A stretch of DNA of 64,000 nt from Dactylosporangium aurantiacum. Lineage in GTDB: Bacteria > Actinomycetota > Actinomycetes > Mycobacteriales > Micromonosporaceae. Positions within the stretch are counted from its first letter, which is position 1; the number at the start of each line of letters is the position of its first letter. The position numbers were made by a program, and so were the translations under genes. The stretch covers positions 1 through 64,000 of the forward strand of contig NZ_JNYJ01000013.1 of the NCBI RefSeq assembly GCF_000716715.1, read 5' to 3'. Positions 11,730 to 21,443 of this stretch are shown here, piece by piece. The notes under the pieces are model-generated. The model ran no database searches and was not told the origin of the DNA. It was given only the letters and a program-made list of their open reading frames with translations.

Positions 11730-13691
11730 GTGAACGCGCCGACCGTCCGGAGGATCCGTCTCCCGGCCGACCATAGCTCTCCCGGTCTGGCGCGCGAAGC
11801 GATCCGGACGATCGCGCACGAACGGGACTTGAGCGGCATTCTCGACGAGGCGCTACTGCTGGTCACCGAACTGACGACGAACAGTGTCGTGCACGCCGGC
11901 ACCGAGGTCGACGTGGAGATCACCGCCGCCGACACATCGCTGACCGTCACCGTACTGGATTTCCAGCCCGGCACCGTCGTGCCCAACATCCCCACGGCCG
12001 GCGGCGCGAACCTCGACGAGCGCGGCCGCGGCCTGCTGCTCGTCGACCAGCTCGCCTCGTCGTGGGGCACCCTGCACTTCGACGGCGGCAAGGGCGTGTG
12101 GTTCCGGCTCGACGTGCCGGGCGCGGCGGGGCCGCCCAGCCCGACGCCACCCGGCTTCGAGATCCCCCTCGCACCGGCCCCCGACGCGCTGGGCGCCCTG
12201 GGTTGGTCCGGCACCGGTACCTCGCTGACCGAGGTCGCGGAGGAGCTGCTGCAACGGCTCGTCGGCGTGATCGGGGCGGCCGGCGCCGCGCTGACGCTGG
12301 ACGAGGGCGACGGCCCGCACACGATCGCCGCGGTCGGGCGGCTCACCGGGTCGGTCGACAGCGGGCGGCGGGTGCCGCTGCGGGTCACCAAGCCGTGGCG
12401 GGCCGAGCTGCTCGTCGCCGGCGGGGGCGGCAACCCATACGCGCGACCGCTGACCTCCCTGGCCGCCGACCGGCTGATGCTGCTGGTCGAGAACCACCGG
12501 CTGCGGCGCGCGGACTCCGAGCGGCGCACCTGGCTCACGTTCCTCGCCGACGCCAGCGAGCTGCTCGCCCAGTCCCTCGACGTCGAGCTGACCCTGGCGC
12601 TGATCCCCCGGCTGGTGGTGCCGCGGCTGGGCACCTGGTGCGCGATCCACGCCGCCGACGCCGGCGGGGAGCTGCGGCTGGCCGCGGCCGCGCACGCCGA
12701 CGAGTCGATGCTCACCGGCCTGCTCGACGCGCTCGGGCAGGCGGCGCCGCAGCTGAAGGAGGCGATGAGCACCGACGCCGTCGTGCCGCTGGGCCCGCCG
12801 CTGGAGGGGTACGTGGTCGCCCTGATCGCCCGCGGCCAGCACCTCGGCACGCTCACCGTCGGCGGCGGCGGCGACACCTGGCAGCGCAGCGAGGAGGTCG
12901 CCGTCGTCGAGGACGTGGCCCGGCGCGCCGCGCTCGCGATCGACAACGCCAACATCCACGCCGAGCGGCGCAGCATCGCCCAGGCCCTGCAGCGCTCGCT
13001 GCTGCCACCGCAGCTGCCGAAGGCCGAGGGCGTGGAGTTCGGCGCCGAGTACGTGCCGACCGGCGAGGGGGTCGACGTCGGCGGCGACTTCTACGACGTG
13101 GTGCCGCTGTCCGGGCGCCGGTGGCTGGTCGTCGTGGGCGACGTGTCCGGCAAGGGCGTGCAGGCCGCGACGGTCACCGGTCTGGTCCGCGACGTGACCC
13201 GGGTCCTCGTGCGCGACGGCCGCCCGCTGCCGGAGACCCTGAAACGGATCAACGAGACGCTGCTGGAGCGCGGTGCCGGCCGGTTCTGCACCCTGTGCCT
13301 GGCCGAGATCCTGCGCCGCCAGGACGGCACCCTGGACGTGGCGCTGCACCTGGCCGGCCACGACCAGCCGGTGTTGCTGCGCGCCGACGGCCGCACCGAG
13401 CTGGCCGGCCAGTGCGGCACCGCCCTCGGCCTGCTCGACACGATCAACACCCCGCGCACCCAGATCACGCTCGCGCCCGGCGACACGCTGATCTTCTATA
13501 CCGACGGCGTCACCGAACGCCGCCGCGGCCCAGAGCTGTTCGGCGTCGACCGCCTGCGCCGGGAGGCGGGCCAGCTGGCCGGATTCCCCGCCGACGTGGT
13601 GGCGGCCCGCCTGCGCGCGACGACGCTGAACTTCTCCCAGGAGCCGCCCCGCGACGACATCGCCATCTTCGCGGTCCGCAACGACCACTGA
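11730..13691 (+). CDS. HATPase-GAF-SpoIIE serine phosphatase
   Basis: A 653-residue regulator with an RsbW-like HATPase domain at about 1-130 (N-box VTELTTNSVVHAG, G-box DERGRGLLLVDQ), a GAF domain at about 260-410, and a PP2C/SpoIIE phosphatase at about 430-650 (GGDFYDVV, GDVSGKG, YTDGVTE, DDIAIF). The kinase-like fold would phosphorylate an anti-sigma antagonist and the PP2C domain remove the phosphate, making a single-chain switch. GTG start 11730, divergent from the hybrid kinase with 91 bases between starts, so the two probably share a control region. The STAS protein at 6674 is a candidate substrate; that is inference. Confidence 0.9.
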   Translation: MNAPTVRRIRLPADHSSPGLAREAIRTIAHERDLSGILDEALLLVTELTTNSVVHAGTEVDVEITAADTSLTVTVLDFQPGTVVPNIPTAGGANLDERGRGLLLVDQLASSWGTLHFDGGKGVWFRLDVPGAAGPPSPTPPGFEIPLAPAPDALGALGWSGTGTSLTEVAEELLQRLVGVIGAAGAALTLDEGDGPHTIAAVGRLTGSVDSGRRVPLRVTKPWRAELLVAGGGGNPYARPLTSLAADRLMLLVENHRLRRADSERRTWLTFLADASELLAQSLDVELTLALIPRLVVPRLGTWCAIHAADAGGELRLAAAAHADESMLTGLLDALGQAAPQLKEAMSTDAVVPLGPPLEGYVVALIARGQHLGTLTVGGGGDTWQRSEEVAVVEDVARRAALAIDNANIHAERRSIAQALQRSLLPPQLPKAEGVEFGAEYVPTGEGVDVGGDFYDVVPLSGRRWLVVVGDVSGKGVQAATVTGLVRDVTRVLVRDGRPLPETLKRINETLLERGAGRFCTLCLAEILRRQDGTLDVALHLAGHDQPVLLRADGRTELAGQCGTALGLLDTINTPRTQITLAPGDTLIFYTDGVTERRRGPELFGVDRLRREAGQLAGFPADVVAARLRATTLNFSQEPPRDDIAIFAVRNDH

Positions 13692-13704
13692 CGGCGGCGC
13701 GCTG

Positions 13705-14340
13705 TCAGTGGGCGCCGCCGACCAGCAGCGTGGTGTCGCAACTGGTCTCCACGTGCTTGCTGTGGGTGGCGATGACGACGGCACAGCCGTCCTCGGCCAT
13801 CCGCCGCAGGACATTGATCACCATGGTGGCGTTGTCGCTGTCGAGCGCCCCGGTCGGCTCGTCCGCCAGCACCACCTTGGGCTGCTTGACCATCAGCCGG
13901 GCGAGCGCCACGCGCTGCTGCTCGCCACCGCTGAGCTGATACACCATCTCCTTGCCGCGACCGCCGAGGCCGACCCGGTCCAGGGCCGCCTCGAAGGCGT
14001 CCTGGCGGCGGGAGCGGCCCGCGGCACCGACGGCGACCGCGAGGTTGAACGCGATGGTCGCGTTGTCGATCAGCGCGTAGTTCTGGAACAGGTAGCCGAG
14101 CGTGTCGCGGCGGAAGCGGCGCTGTGCGGCGGCCCCGAACTTGGTGATGTCCTTGTCCGCGATCAGGATCGAGCCGGAGTCGACCTGTTCGAGGAGGCCG
14201 AGGCAGTTGAGCAGGGTCGACTTGCCGCAGCCGCTGGGCCCGACCAGGGCGTGCAGCTGGCCCTGGGCCACCTTGAAGGAGACGTCCGACCACAGGGTGC
14301 GCCGGCCAAACGACTTGGTGATGCCGTTAACGGAGATCAT
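13705..14340 (-). CDS. ABC transporter ATP-binding protein of a lactococcin-972-type locus
   Basis: Cytoplasmic ABC ATPase of 211 residues: Walker A GPSGCGKST (34-42), signature LSGGEQQR, Walker B VVLADEP and an H-loop in ATHSKH. It is short, like the ATPases of the lactococcin-972 bacteriocin cassette, where it works with the multi-helix membrane protein encoded 31 bases upstream for export and/or self-protection. It ends 13 bases from the convergent SpoIIE gene. The family match is strong; whether the system exports the peptide or provides immunity is unresolved. Confidence 0.88.
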   Translation of the reverse strand: MISVNGITKSFGRRTLWSDVSFKVAQGQLHALVGPSGCGKSTLLNCLGLLEQVDSGSILIADKDITKFGAAAQRRFRRDTLGYLFQNYALIDNATIAFNLAVAVGAAGRSRRQDAFEAALDRVGLGGRGKEMVYQLSGGEQQRVALARLMVKQPKVVLADEPTGALDSDNATMVINVLRRMAEDGCAVVIATHSKHVETSCDTTLLVGGAH

Positions 14341-14371
14341 GTGGATCCTCTTCGCCGTGTCGTCGTGATGG

Positions 14372-16441
14372 TCAGGCCAGGCTGGCGGAGTGCGCTTTGA
14401 TGAAGCCGGCGTTGGTCCGCGCCAGGGTGCCCAGGATGAGCGCGAGGCTGAGCAGCGCGACGGCGGCGGCCACGGCCGGCTCCCAGCCGCCGAGCACGAG
14501 CTCCTGCCGCAGCGACGGCCGCGCCATCGGTGCCTCGCTCTGGGCGATCAGCGAGTTGGTGCGCTGCCAGGTCCACAGCACCAGCACGGCGGCCAGCGCG
14601 CCCTCGCCCCCGAGGATCCATCGGTGCGTCCGCAGGAAGCTCCAGCCGCTGATGTACTTCACGAACAAGGCCTGCGCGTGCTTCCGGCAGTACACGATCG
14701 ACACGCTCAGCGCGGTGATCAGCAGCACCACGACCGCGGCCAGCAGGTTGAAGACCTGCACGCTGAACTCGCGCCGCACGGTGCGGTAACGGTCGGCGGC
14801 CTCCTGCGCGGACGGGCTCACGCCCAGCACGTATGGCCCCACTCCGGCCGCGGCGGCACTGCTCATCGCCTTGTCGGGGTCGTCGAAGATGACGCGGTGC
14901 TGGGCGGCCATGACCATGTACTCGTCGTTGGGGATGACCCCGGAGCCGGCCGTCATGACCACGATGAACGGGTCGTCGATGACGAGGTCGTGGTCCTCGA
15001 CCCAGGACCCGTAGGTGAACGCCGACTGGCCGGAGCGCAGCGTCCCGGTCCGGATCGGGATCGGCGCGCCGGTGCGGTTGCGGGTGAGCACCTGCATCCA
15101 GCTGCCGATCCGGGACTTGACCCGTTCGGCGTCCGCGGCGTACCGCTCGGGCACCAGGATCCTGACGGCATCGGGGTCCGACGGCGTGACCCGGGCGCCG
15201 CTCGCGTCGTAGAGCTCGTGCGTGCGGAGGTACTTGTCGTTCACGACCAGGACGTCCCGCTCGGGTCCGCCGACGAGCATGCCGGGCCCGCCGGCCGGCG
15301 GCAGCACCTTGGACAGCAGCACGTCACCCCGCAGGTCGGCGTCGCGCACCCACTGGCCGATCTTGTCGTTGACCGTCCGCTCCTGCGCCGTGCCGGTGTA
15401 TCCGCCGCTGATCAGCGTGTAGTACGCCGGCCCGGCGGCCTTCCACGCCTCGCTGCGCTCCCGCTGCTCCCGCACATCCAGCCCGCTGCTGATCACGGCG
15501 GTGCCCACGACGAGCGTCAGCAGGATCGCGGGCACCCGGATCCCGTATGAGCCGACGATCAGCCACCGGTCGGCGAGCTCGCCCTTGATCGCGCTCAGGA
15601 TGCCGTCGCGGTGCATCACCGCCAGCGTCAGCGCGTGCGTGATCAGCGCGATGACCAGGTAGACGGCGAAGAAGCCGGCAGCGACCAGCAGGTAGGTCCC
15701 GAAGCGGTTGAGGCCGTTGTACCAGCCGAGCGCGGCGGCCGCGACGACGGCGGTCCCGGCCGCGGCGATGCCCGCGAAGCGCGCCAGCTGCGCCAGGTCC
15801 CGGCCCAGGATCCCCGGGAACGACCGGCCCTGCAGCCGTTGGACGCCATACGACTTGGCGTTGAACACGATGGCGGAGGCGACGGTCAGCATCGTCAGCA
15901 GCGCGATGATGAGGAAGCACCACAGCAGTGCGCCGTTGCCGAAGAACTCCAGGGCGTGCGTGGGGGTCAGCAGCGGGTCGATCTTCCCGCGGAACCCGAG
16001 GTCGTTGAACCCGCGCAGCAGCTCCGACGCGTCCGACCTCGGACCGAACACGAGGTAGTAACCCGTCGGGTCGATGTTGACCGACTCCTGGAACGGCCGG
16101 ACGTCGGTCTTGGCGTCCCGGCTGAAGTAGGGGTAGCCGTCCCGCATCCAGGAGGTCGACTCGGCGCCGTCGTCACCGACCGCCAGGTAGACGTGCCGGT
16201 AGCTCTCGTTGCGCGGATCCCAGGCCAACCGGCCGACGTTGACATGCCGGCGCTGCGCGAACGACGACACCATTTCGGCGGTCTGCGCATTGCTCGACGA
16301 GGAGTCCGACTCATTGATCCAGACGACGTACGACGGCCCGGAAATGGCCGCCTCGTCGAAATTCCGCACGATGATGAACGCCATCGCGGCGGACACGGCC
16401 ATCATGACGAGGTATGCGAACTTGATGCTTTTATGAATCAC
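14372..16441 (-). CDS. Bacteriocin-associated integral membrane protein (lactococcin-972 cassette)
   Basis: A 689-residue membrane protein with an N-terminal helix (near residues 8-25), a large extracytoplasmic region, a middle helical block (ALLWCFLIIALLTML onward), a second extracytoplasmic domain and C-terminal helices. This matches the FtsX-like 'bacteriocin-associated integral membrane protein' that accompanies lactococcin 972. I start at GTG 16441, where the hydrophobic N-terminus begins and AGGA lies about 10 bases upstream; the ORF could extend to 16513 but those residues look non-coding. It sits 103 bases after the peptide gene and 31 before the ATPase. Confidence 0.87.
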   Translation of the reverse strand: MIHKSIKFAYLVMMAVSAAMAFIIVRNFDEAAISGPSYVVWINESDSSSSNAQTAEMVSSFAQRRHVNVGRLAWDPRNESYRHVYLAVGDDGAESTSWMRDGYPYFSRDAKTDVRPFQESVNIDPTGYYLVFGPRSDASELLRGFNDLGFRGKIDPLLTPTHALEFFGNGALLWCFLIIALLTMLTVASAIVFNAKSYGVQRLQGRSFPGILGRDLAQLARFAGIAAAGTAVVAAAALGWYNGLNRFGTYLLVAAGFFAVYLVIALITHALTLAVMHRDGILSAIKGELADRWLIVGSYGIRVPAILLTLVVGTAVISSGLDVREQRERSEAWKAAGPAYYTLISGGYTGTAQERTVNDKIGQWVRDADLRGDVLLSKVLPPAGGPGMLVGGPERDVLVVNDKYLRTHELYDASGARVTPSDPDAVRILVPERYAADAERVKSRIGSWMQVLTRNRTGAPIPIRTGTLRSGQSAFTYGSWVEDHDLVIDDPFIVVMTAGSGVIPNDEYMVMAAQHRVIFDDPDKAMSSAAAAGVGPYVLGVSPSAQEAADRYRTVRREFSVQVFNLLAAVVVLLITALSVSIVYCRKHAQALFVKYISGWSFLRTHRWILGGEGALAAVLVLWTWQRTNSLIAQSEAPMARPSLRQELVLGGWEPAVAAAVALLSLALILGTLARTNAGFIKAHSASLA

Positions 16442-16544
16442 GGTGGCCTGTCCTATGCTCGGGCGGTCGCGGATGCGGGTGGCGGCGGAAGCGACGCCAC
16501 CCGCACCCGTCAATGCACGACTAGTCGATCAACGGTCCGTGTGC

Positions 16545-16838
16545 TCAGCAGAAACCGTAGTACGAGTAGTCGACCGACCAGAACCGCGACGCGGCACTCG
16601 CGTAGGAGTAGTAGCCGGGCGAGGTGCAGCCCGACGGATACACCTGGTTGGTCTTCACCGAGGACTTGTGGTTGTTGTTGGGGTGGTAGTAGTAGGACCA
16701 CACGATGGAGTTGTTCTCACCGTGGTCCCAGGTGCCACCCTCGACGTAGGTGACGACGGCGAGCGCCGGAGAGGCCATCGCCACCGACATCACCCCCGTC
16801 GCGATGCCGGCCGCGACCTTCTTCTTGAGACCCAACAC
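16545..16838 (-). CDS. Lactococcin-972-family bacteriocin precursor
   Basis: A 97-residue precursor with a classical Sec signal (KKK, hydrophobic core, ASPALA with predicted cleavage after Ala27), giving a mature peptide of about 70 residues. The mature part opens with GGTWDHG and contains VWSYYYHP and HKSSVK, hallmarks of the lactococcin 972 family, which targets lipid II at septa. It has two cysteines (in PSGCTSP and the last residue), which as I recall lactococcin 972 lacks, so a disulfide is possible. It starts at GTG 16836-16838 with AAGGGA upstream. Base composition is clearly less GC-rich than its neighbours, hinting at transfer. Confidence 0.9.
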   Translation of the reverse strand: MLGLKKKVAAGIATGVMSVAMASPALAVVTYVEGGTWDHGENNSIVWSYYYHPNNNHKSSVKTNQVYPSGCTSPGYYSYASAASRFWSVDYSYYGFC

Positions 16839-17167
16839 AGATCCCTTCAGTCAGAAACGAGCATTTCCCAACCTGACGTCGGCGCCGCTCTGAGCGCGCA
16901 CTCGAGATGCCCCGAATTGATCGGAAGCATGGACAACGCCTATCCCGAAAGTGGACCTGCGCCTGATCCCCCGCGGTGTGAGAATCACGCTAATGCAAGG
17001 CACACATTCACGTTGACCCGTAACAGGAAGTTACGTCCGACAATTTGTAGGACATGTCGCGACGCCGCAGGTAACCGGCCGTGCGTCAGATCGGTGCCAC
17101 GCAGTTCAGTGACTTGCATCACACAGGGGACTCGGAGCTATCACCGAGCGTGACGACGCGAGCGACC
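16839..17167. promoter_or_regulatory. Upstream region of the bacteriocin cassette
   Basis: There is no gene in this 329-base gap. It is noticeably less GC-rich around 16960-17060 than its surroundings, as expected for a promoter region of the bacteriocin gene. It contains a GTAAC-N5-GTTAC inverted repeat at 17020-17034, a possible operator. I cannot assign -35/-10 boxes with confidence. Confidence 0.4.
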
Positions 17168-17638
17168 CTACGCGCGGGACGAGAAGCCGCGAAGGCGGAG
17201 CAGCTCCTCGTGGACGTCGGCCGGGTGGGCGTTCAGGTCGTAGCGGCTGAGCAGGAACAGGTGCTCTCCCGCGTCGATCTCCAGCAGCTCGCTGCGCATG
17301 CCGCCGCGGGAGCGGGCGTCGACGCGCATCCGCTCGACCTGCGCCCAGTCGAGGCGGCGGCGGGACGCGTAACCGCTGACGACGGTGAGCCCTTCCAGGT
17401 CGGCGGCGAGCCGGACGGGCGCGATGAAGTCCCGCAGCGCGTAGACGCCGAGGATGGCGGCGGCGATCAGCGCGGCGGCCAGCGCGCGGCGGTCGCCCGC
17501 GACGAACACCCCTGCGAGCAGCAGGGCGATCGCCGCGCAGGCTTTCAGTGCCGCGAACCCCGTGGACACCCGCCACCGCAGGTCGGTCCCGGCCGGCGGC
17601 GGTGTCGAAGCGGAGAAGGCGCCGCTGCGGATGTCCAT
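17168..17638 (-). CDS. PH-domain membrane protein (bPH_6-like)
   Basis: Small membrane protein of 156 residues with two hydrophobic segments near residues 30-48 and 50-68, followed by a bacterial PH-like domain of the low-molecular-weight antigen/bPH_6 type (DLEGLTVVSGYASRRRLDWAQVERMRV). Function in this family is not established. It lies 14 bases after the preceding gene and is probably the last gene of the export operon, or a loosely linked gene. Confidence 0.75.
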   Translation of the reverse strand: MDIRSGAFSASTPPPAGTDLRWRVSTGFAALKACAAIALLLAGVFVAGDRRALAAALIAAAILGVYALRDFIAPVRLAADLEGLTVVSGYASRRRLDWAQVERMRVDARSRGGMRSELLEIDAGEHLFLLSRYDLNAHPADVHEELLRLRGFSSRA

Positions 17639-17652
17639 CCCACCAGCATGCG

Positions 17653-18312
17653 CTATTTCGTCTTGGTGATCGAGGTGGCGGTCACCGTACCGTCGGCGTT
17701 CTGGCCGACGATCGTGACGCTGGAGCCTGCGGTCAGGTCCTTCAGCGCGCCGGGCATGGAGACGGTGGTCGTGCCGCTGGTCTTCACGATCAGGGTCTGG
17801 CCGTCGGCGGTCTCCACGTAGACGGTGGTGCCGTCGACGAGCTTGACCGTGCCGGTGATCCCGCCGCGCGCGCCGGTCTGCCCGGTGCCGTTCTGACCGC
17901 CCGGGAACGCGCCGTTCTGACCGCCGGGAAACGCGCCGCCGCGGCCGGCGAACTGGCTGGGGAGCGCGGCCGGGTTGGCGCCGCCGGGCGCGCCGGCGGC
18001 CGGCGGCGTGCCGTAGCTCTTCTGCACCTGGGCCCCGCCGACGAAGCCGGCGACGAGCAGGGCGAGCCCGGCCAGCACGTACGTGGCGCGGTTGGCCAGG
18101 CGGCGCGGGGCCGCCTTCGCGATCCGCTCGTTCAGGTCGTCGTCGAGCGGCTGGGCCAGCAGGTCGTCCGGCTCCTCCGGCACCCCCGGCAGCGCCGCCT
18201 CGTCCGGCTCGTCCGCGAAGTCGAGGTCCGCCGGCACCACCGGTAGGGGCTCGGTGTCGGCGCGGTAGGCGTGGCTCACTGGGGTCTCCTGACGGGACGG
18301 GTGCTCACTCAT
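17653..18312 (-). CDS. Membrane-anchored protein with DUF5666-like domain
   Basis: A 219-residue protein with an acidic cytoplasmic tail (1-70), one membrane segment (about 77-95), a Gly/Pro/Asn-rich linker with two FPGGQNG repeats, and a C-terminal beta-rich domain (about 150-219; GITGTVKLVDG, SSVTIVG) resembling DUF5666. It overlaps the ABC permease gene by 8 bases, so it belongs to the operon. A similar small domain occurs in the secreted protein at 28546, beside the second two-component system. Confidence 0.75.
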   Translation of the reverse strand: MSEHPSRQETPVSHAYRADTEPLPVVPADLDFADEPDEAALPGVPEEPDDLLAQPLDDDLNERIAKAAPRRLANRATYVLAGLALLVAGFVGGAQVQKSYGTPPAAGAPGGANPAALPSQFAGRGGAFPGGQNGAFPGGQNGTGQTGARGGITGTVKLVDGTTVYVETADGQTLIVKTSGTTTVSMPGALKDLTAGSSVTIVGQNADGTVTATSITKTK

Positions 18313-19515
18313 AGCGCAGGGCCTCGATGGGGCGCAGGCCGGCGGCCCGGCTGGCCGGGTAGCTGCCGAAGAACAGCCCGATGGCGACCGAGAACCCCAG
18401 CGCCAGGACGACCGAGCTGGGCACGATGACCGGCTTGATGCTGACGATGGTGAAGCGGCTGCCGATGACCGCCGCGGCCACCCCGAGCAGCCCGCCGATC
18501 AGGCTCAGCACCGTCGCCTCGACCAGGAACTGGGTGAGGATCGTGCGCCTGGGCGCGCCGAGGGCCTTGCGGATGCCGATCTCCCGGGTCCGCTCGGTGA
18601 CGGTGACCATCATGATGTTGGTGATGCCGATCCCGCCGACCAGCAGGCTGATCCCGGCGACCGCGCCCAGCAGCAGGGTGAAGGTCTCGGCCGTGTTGGC
18701 GCGGGTCTCCAGCAGCTGCGAGGCGTTCTGGATGCGGTACGCCGTGGTGCTCGACCCGGTGATGTTGAGCTTGGCGTTGAGGATCGCGGTGACCTCGCTC
18801 TGCGCGTCGCTGACGTCCTCCGGCGACGTGGCCTGGATCAGCAGCTGGTTGAGCGAGCCGTAGCCGGTCAGCGACTCCTGCACCGCGGTGACGGGCGCGA
18901 CGGCGACGTCGTTGGGGTCCGTGAAACCGGTGCCGCCCTTGTCGGCGAGCACGCCGACGACCGTGAAGAGCTTGCCGGCGACGGTGATCTGCTTGGACAG
19001 CGGGTCGACGCCGCCGAACAGTTCCTCGGCGACGGTCTTGCCGATGACGACGACCTTGCGCGAGTCGGTGACGTCCTCGGCGGTGAAGAGGGTTCCCTTG
19101 TCGACCTTGAAGTTCGAGGCGGCGACCCAGCCGGGGTACGTGCCGACGAACTGCGCGATCGTGTGGTCGGTCCCCTCGTAGGTGGCCGACTGCGAGCCGG
19201 TGACGACGGGCGAGACGCTGCGCACGTGCGGCGCCTCGTCCTTGTCCTGCAGCGCCGGCACCAGGTCCATGTTGAGCGCGGTGCTCGTGGTCGCCGCCGC
19301 GCCGCGGGGGCCGCCGCCACCGCCGGCGGTGACCGTCAGCGTGTTGGTGCCCAGGGACTCGATCTGCCGCTGGACCGCCTGCGCGGAGCCGTTGCCGACC
19401 GCGACGAGGAGGATGACTGCGGCGACGCCGATGAGGATGCCCAGCACCGTCAGGCTGGAGCGCAGCTTGTTGGCGGTGATCGCGCGCAGCGCGAACCGGA
19501 TGGTCTCGAGGAGGT

Positions 19516-19519
<4 letters not shown>
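18305..19519 (-). CDS. MacB-type ABC transporter permease
   Basis: A 404-residue FtsX/MacB permease: an N-terminal helix (residues 20-42), a MacB periplasmic core domain (about 45-260), then three helices in the FtsX domain (about 280-400; VGGIGITNIMMVTVTERTREIGIRKALGA is the family stretch just after helix 2). It starts at GTG 19519, overlapping the ATPase stop as GTGA. With the ATPase and adaptor genes it forms a MacAB-like tripartite exporter; without an outer membrane the adaptor probably reaches into the cell wall. Substrate unknown. Confidence 0.9.
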
Positions 19520-20213
<694 letters not shown>

Positions 20214-20214
<1 letters not shown>

Positions 20215-21407
20215 CAGTTGCCGGGCCGGAAGCCGCCGCCACCACCGGTGAACCCGCCGCCGCCGGTGAACCCACCACCCGGGAACTGCTGGTTGTTCGT
20301 GCCGGTGGTGGAGTTCGTCGTGGTCGTGGTGATCACGACCTGCTCGCCGGCGGTGAGGCCGGACTTGATCTCGACGAACGAGCCGCCGGTGATGCCCACC
20401 TCGACGGTGCGGGTCTCCACCTGGCCGTTGACCTGCACCTGGACGGTGCGCTGGCCGCCGGCCGTGCGCAGCGCCGCGCTCGGGATCCGCACCGCGTCCT
20501 GCACCTCGGCGATCGTCACGACCGCGGTGGTGCTCTGCCCGAGCCGTACCCCTTCCGGCAGCGTGTCCAGCCCGATGACCACCGCGTACGAGTTGACGTT
20601 GTTGCTGGTCGTCGCGGTCGGCGAGATCGTGCTGACCTTCCCCGTTGCGCGGGTGCCGCTCAGCGCGCTCCAGGTGATCTGCGCGGCCTGGCCGGTCTTG
20701 AGCTTCGTCGCGTCCGCCTCGGCGAAGCTCGCGTTGATCTGCAGCTTGGTGAGGTCGGCGAGCTGGACGAAGCCCGACGAGGACGAGCCGGTGGAGCCGC
20801 CGGAGGCGCCGGTCGAGCCGGAGGACCCGGAGGCGCCCGACGAGGAGCCGACCGCGCCGTTCACGGCCGTGACCGTGCCGGCGATCGGCGCGGTCAGGAC
20901 CGTGCCGTTGACCGTCGTCTGCGCCGAGGTGACGGCGGCCTGCGCGGTGGTGACCTGCGCCTCGGCCGAGGCGATCGTGGCCGCGTCGGCGCTGTTGTTC
21001 TGCGCCCGGGTGAGCGCCGCCTTCGCCGCGGTCAGGTTGGCCTTCGCCGTGTTCAGCGACGCCTGCGCGGCGGTCGGGTCGACCTTGGCCAGGACCTGGC
21101 CCTTGGTGACCACGTCGCCGACCTTCACCTCGACCTCGGTGACGGTGCCGGACGTGGTGAAGTTGGCGTTGGCCGTCGCCGAGCTGGCCACCGAGCCCGA
21201 CGCGGACACCGTCTGCGACACCGTGCCCTGCGTGGCCGCGACGAGCCGGGTCCGGGTGGTGGTCTGCGAGGCCTGCGCCTCGGCCGGCCCGGAGACGATC
21301 TGGTACGCCCAGAGCCCGCCACCGACCGCGGCGACCGCGAGCGCGACGTTGATCAGGCCCACGGAGTCCACCCGTGGTCGGCGCAGAGGCGGCAGCGACA
21401 AACGCAT
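20214..21407 (-). CDS. Efflux adaptor protein, HlyD/MacA family (second adaptor)
   Basis: Membrane fusion protein of 397 residues: an N-terminal membrane anchor (about 18-38), a lipoyl-like half (GTVTEVEVKVGDVVTKGQVLAKVD), a helical hairpin with NTAKANLTAAKAALTRAQ-type heptads, a Gly/Ser linker (SGASGSSGSTG), beta-barrel domains, and an unusual Gly/Phe-rich tail (about 370-397, FTGGGG repeats). It is translationally coupled to the ATPase gene and starts 36 bases after the sensor kinase ends. It links the permease to the cell exterior. Confidence 0.88.
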
Positions 21408-21443
21408 GAGGGGAATCGTGGTGCGTGCCGCTCGGAGCGACCC

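Noticed and set aside
11639..12976. Upstream extension of the kinase reading frame on the minus strand
   Set aside because: It is antisense to the HATPase-GAF-SpoIIE gene, whose domains are unambiguous; the real kinase start at 11638 has a ribosome binding site.
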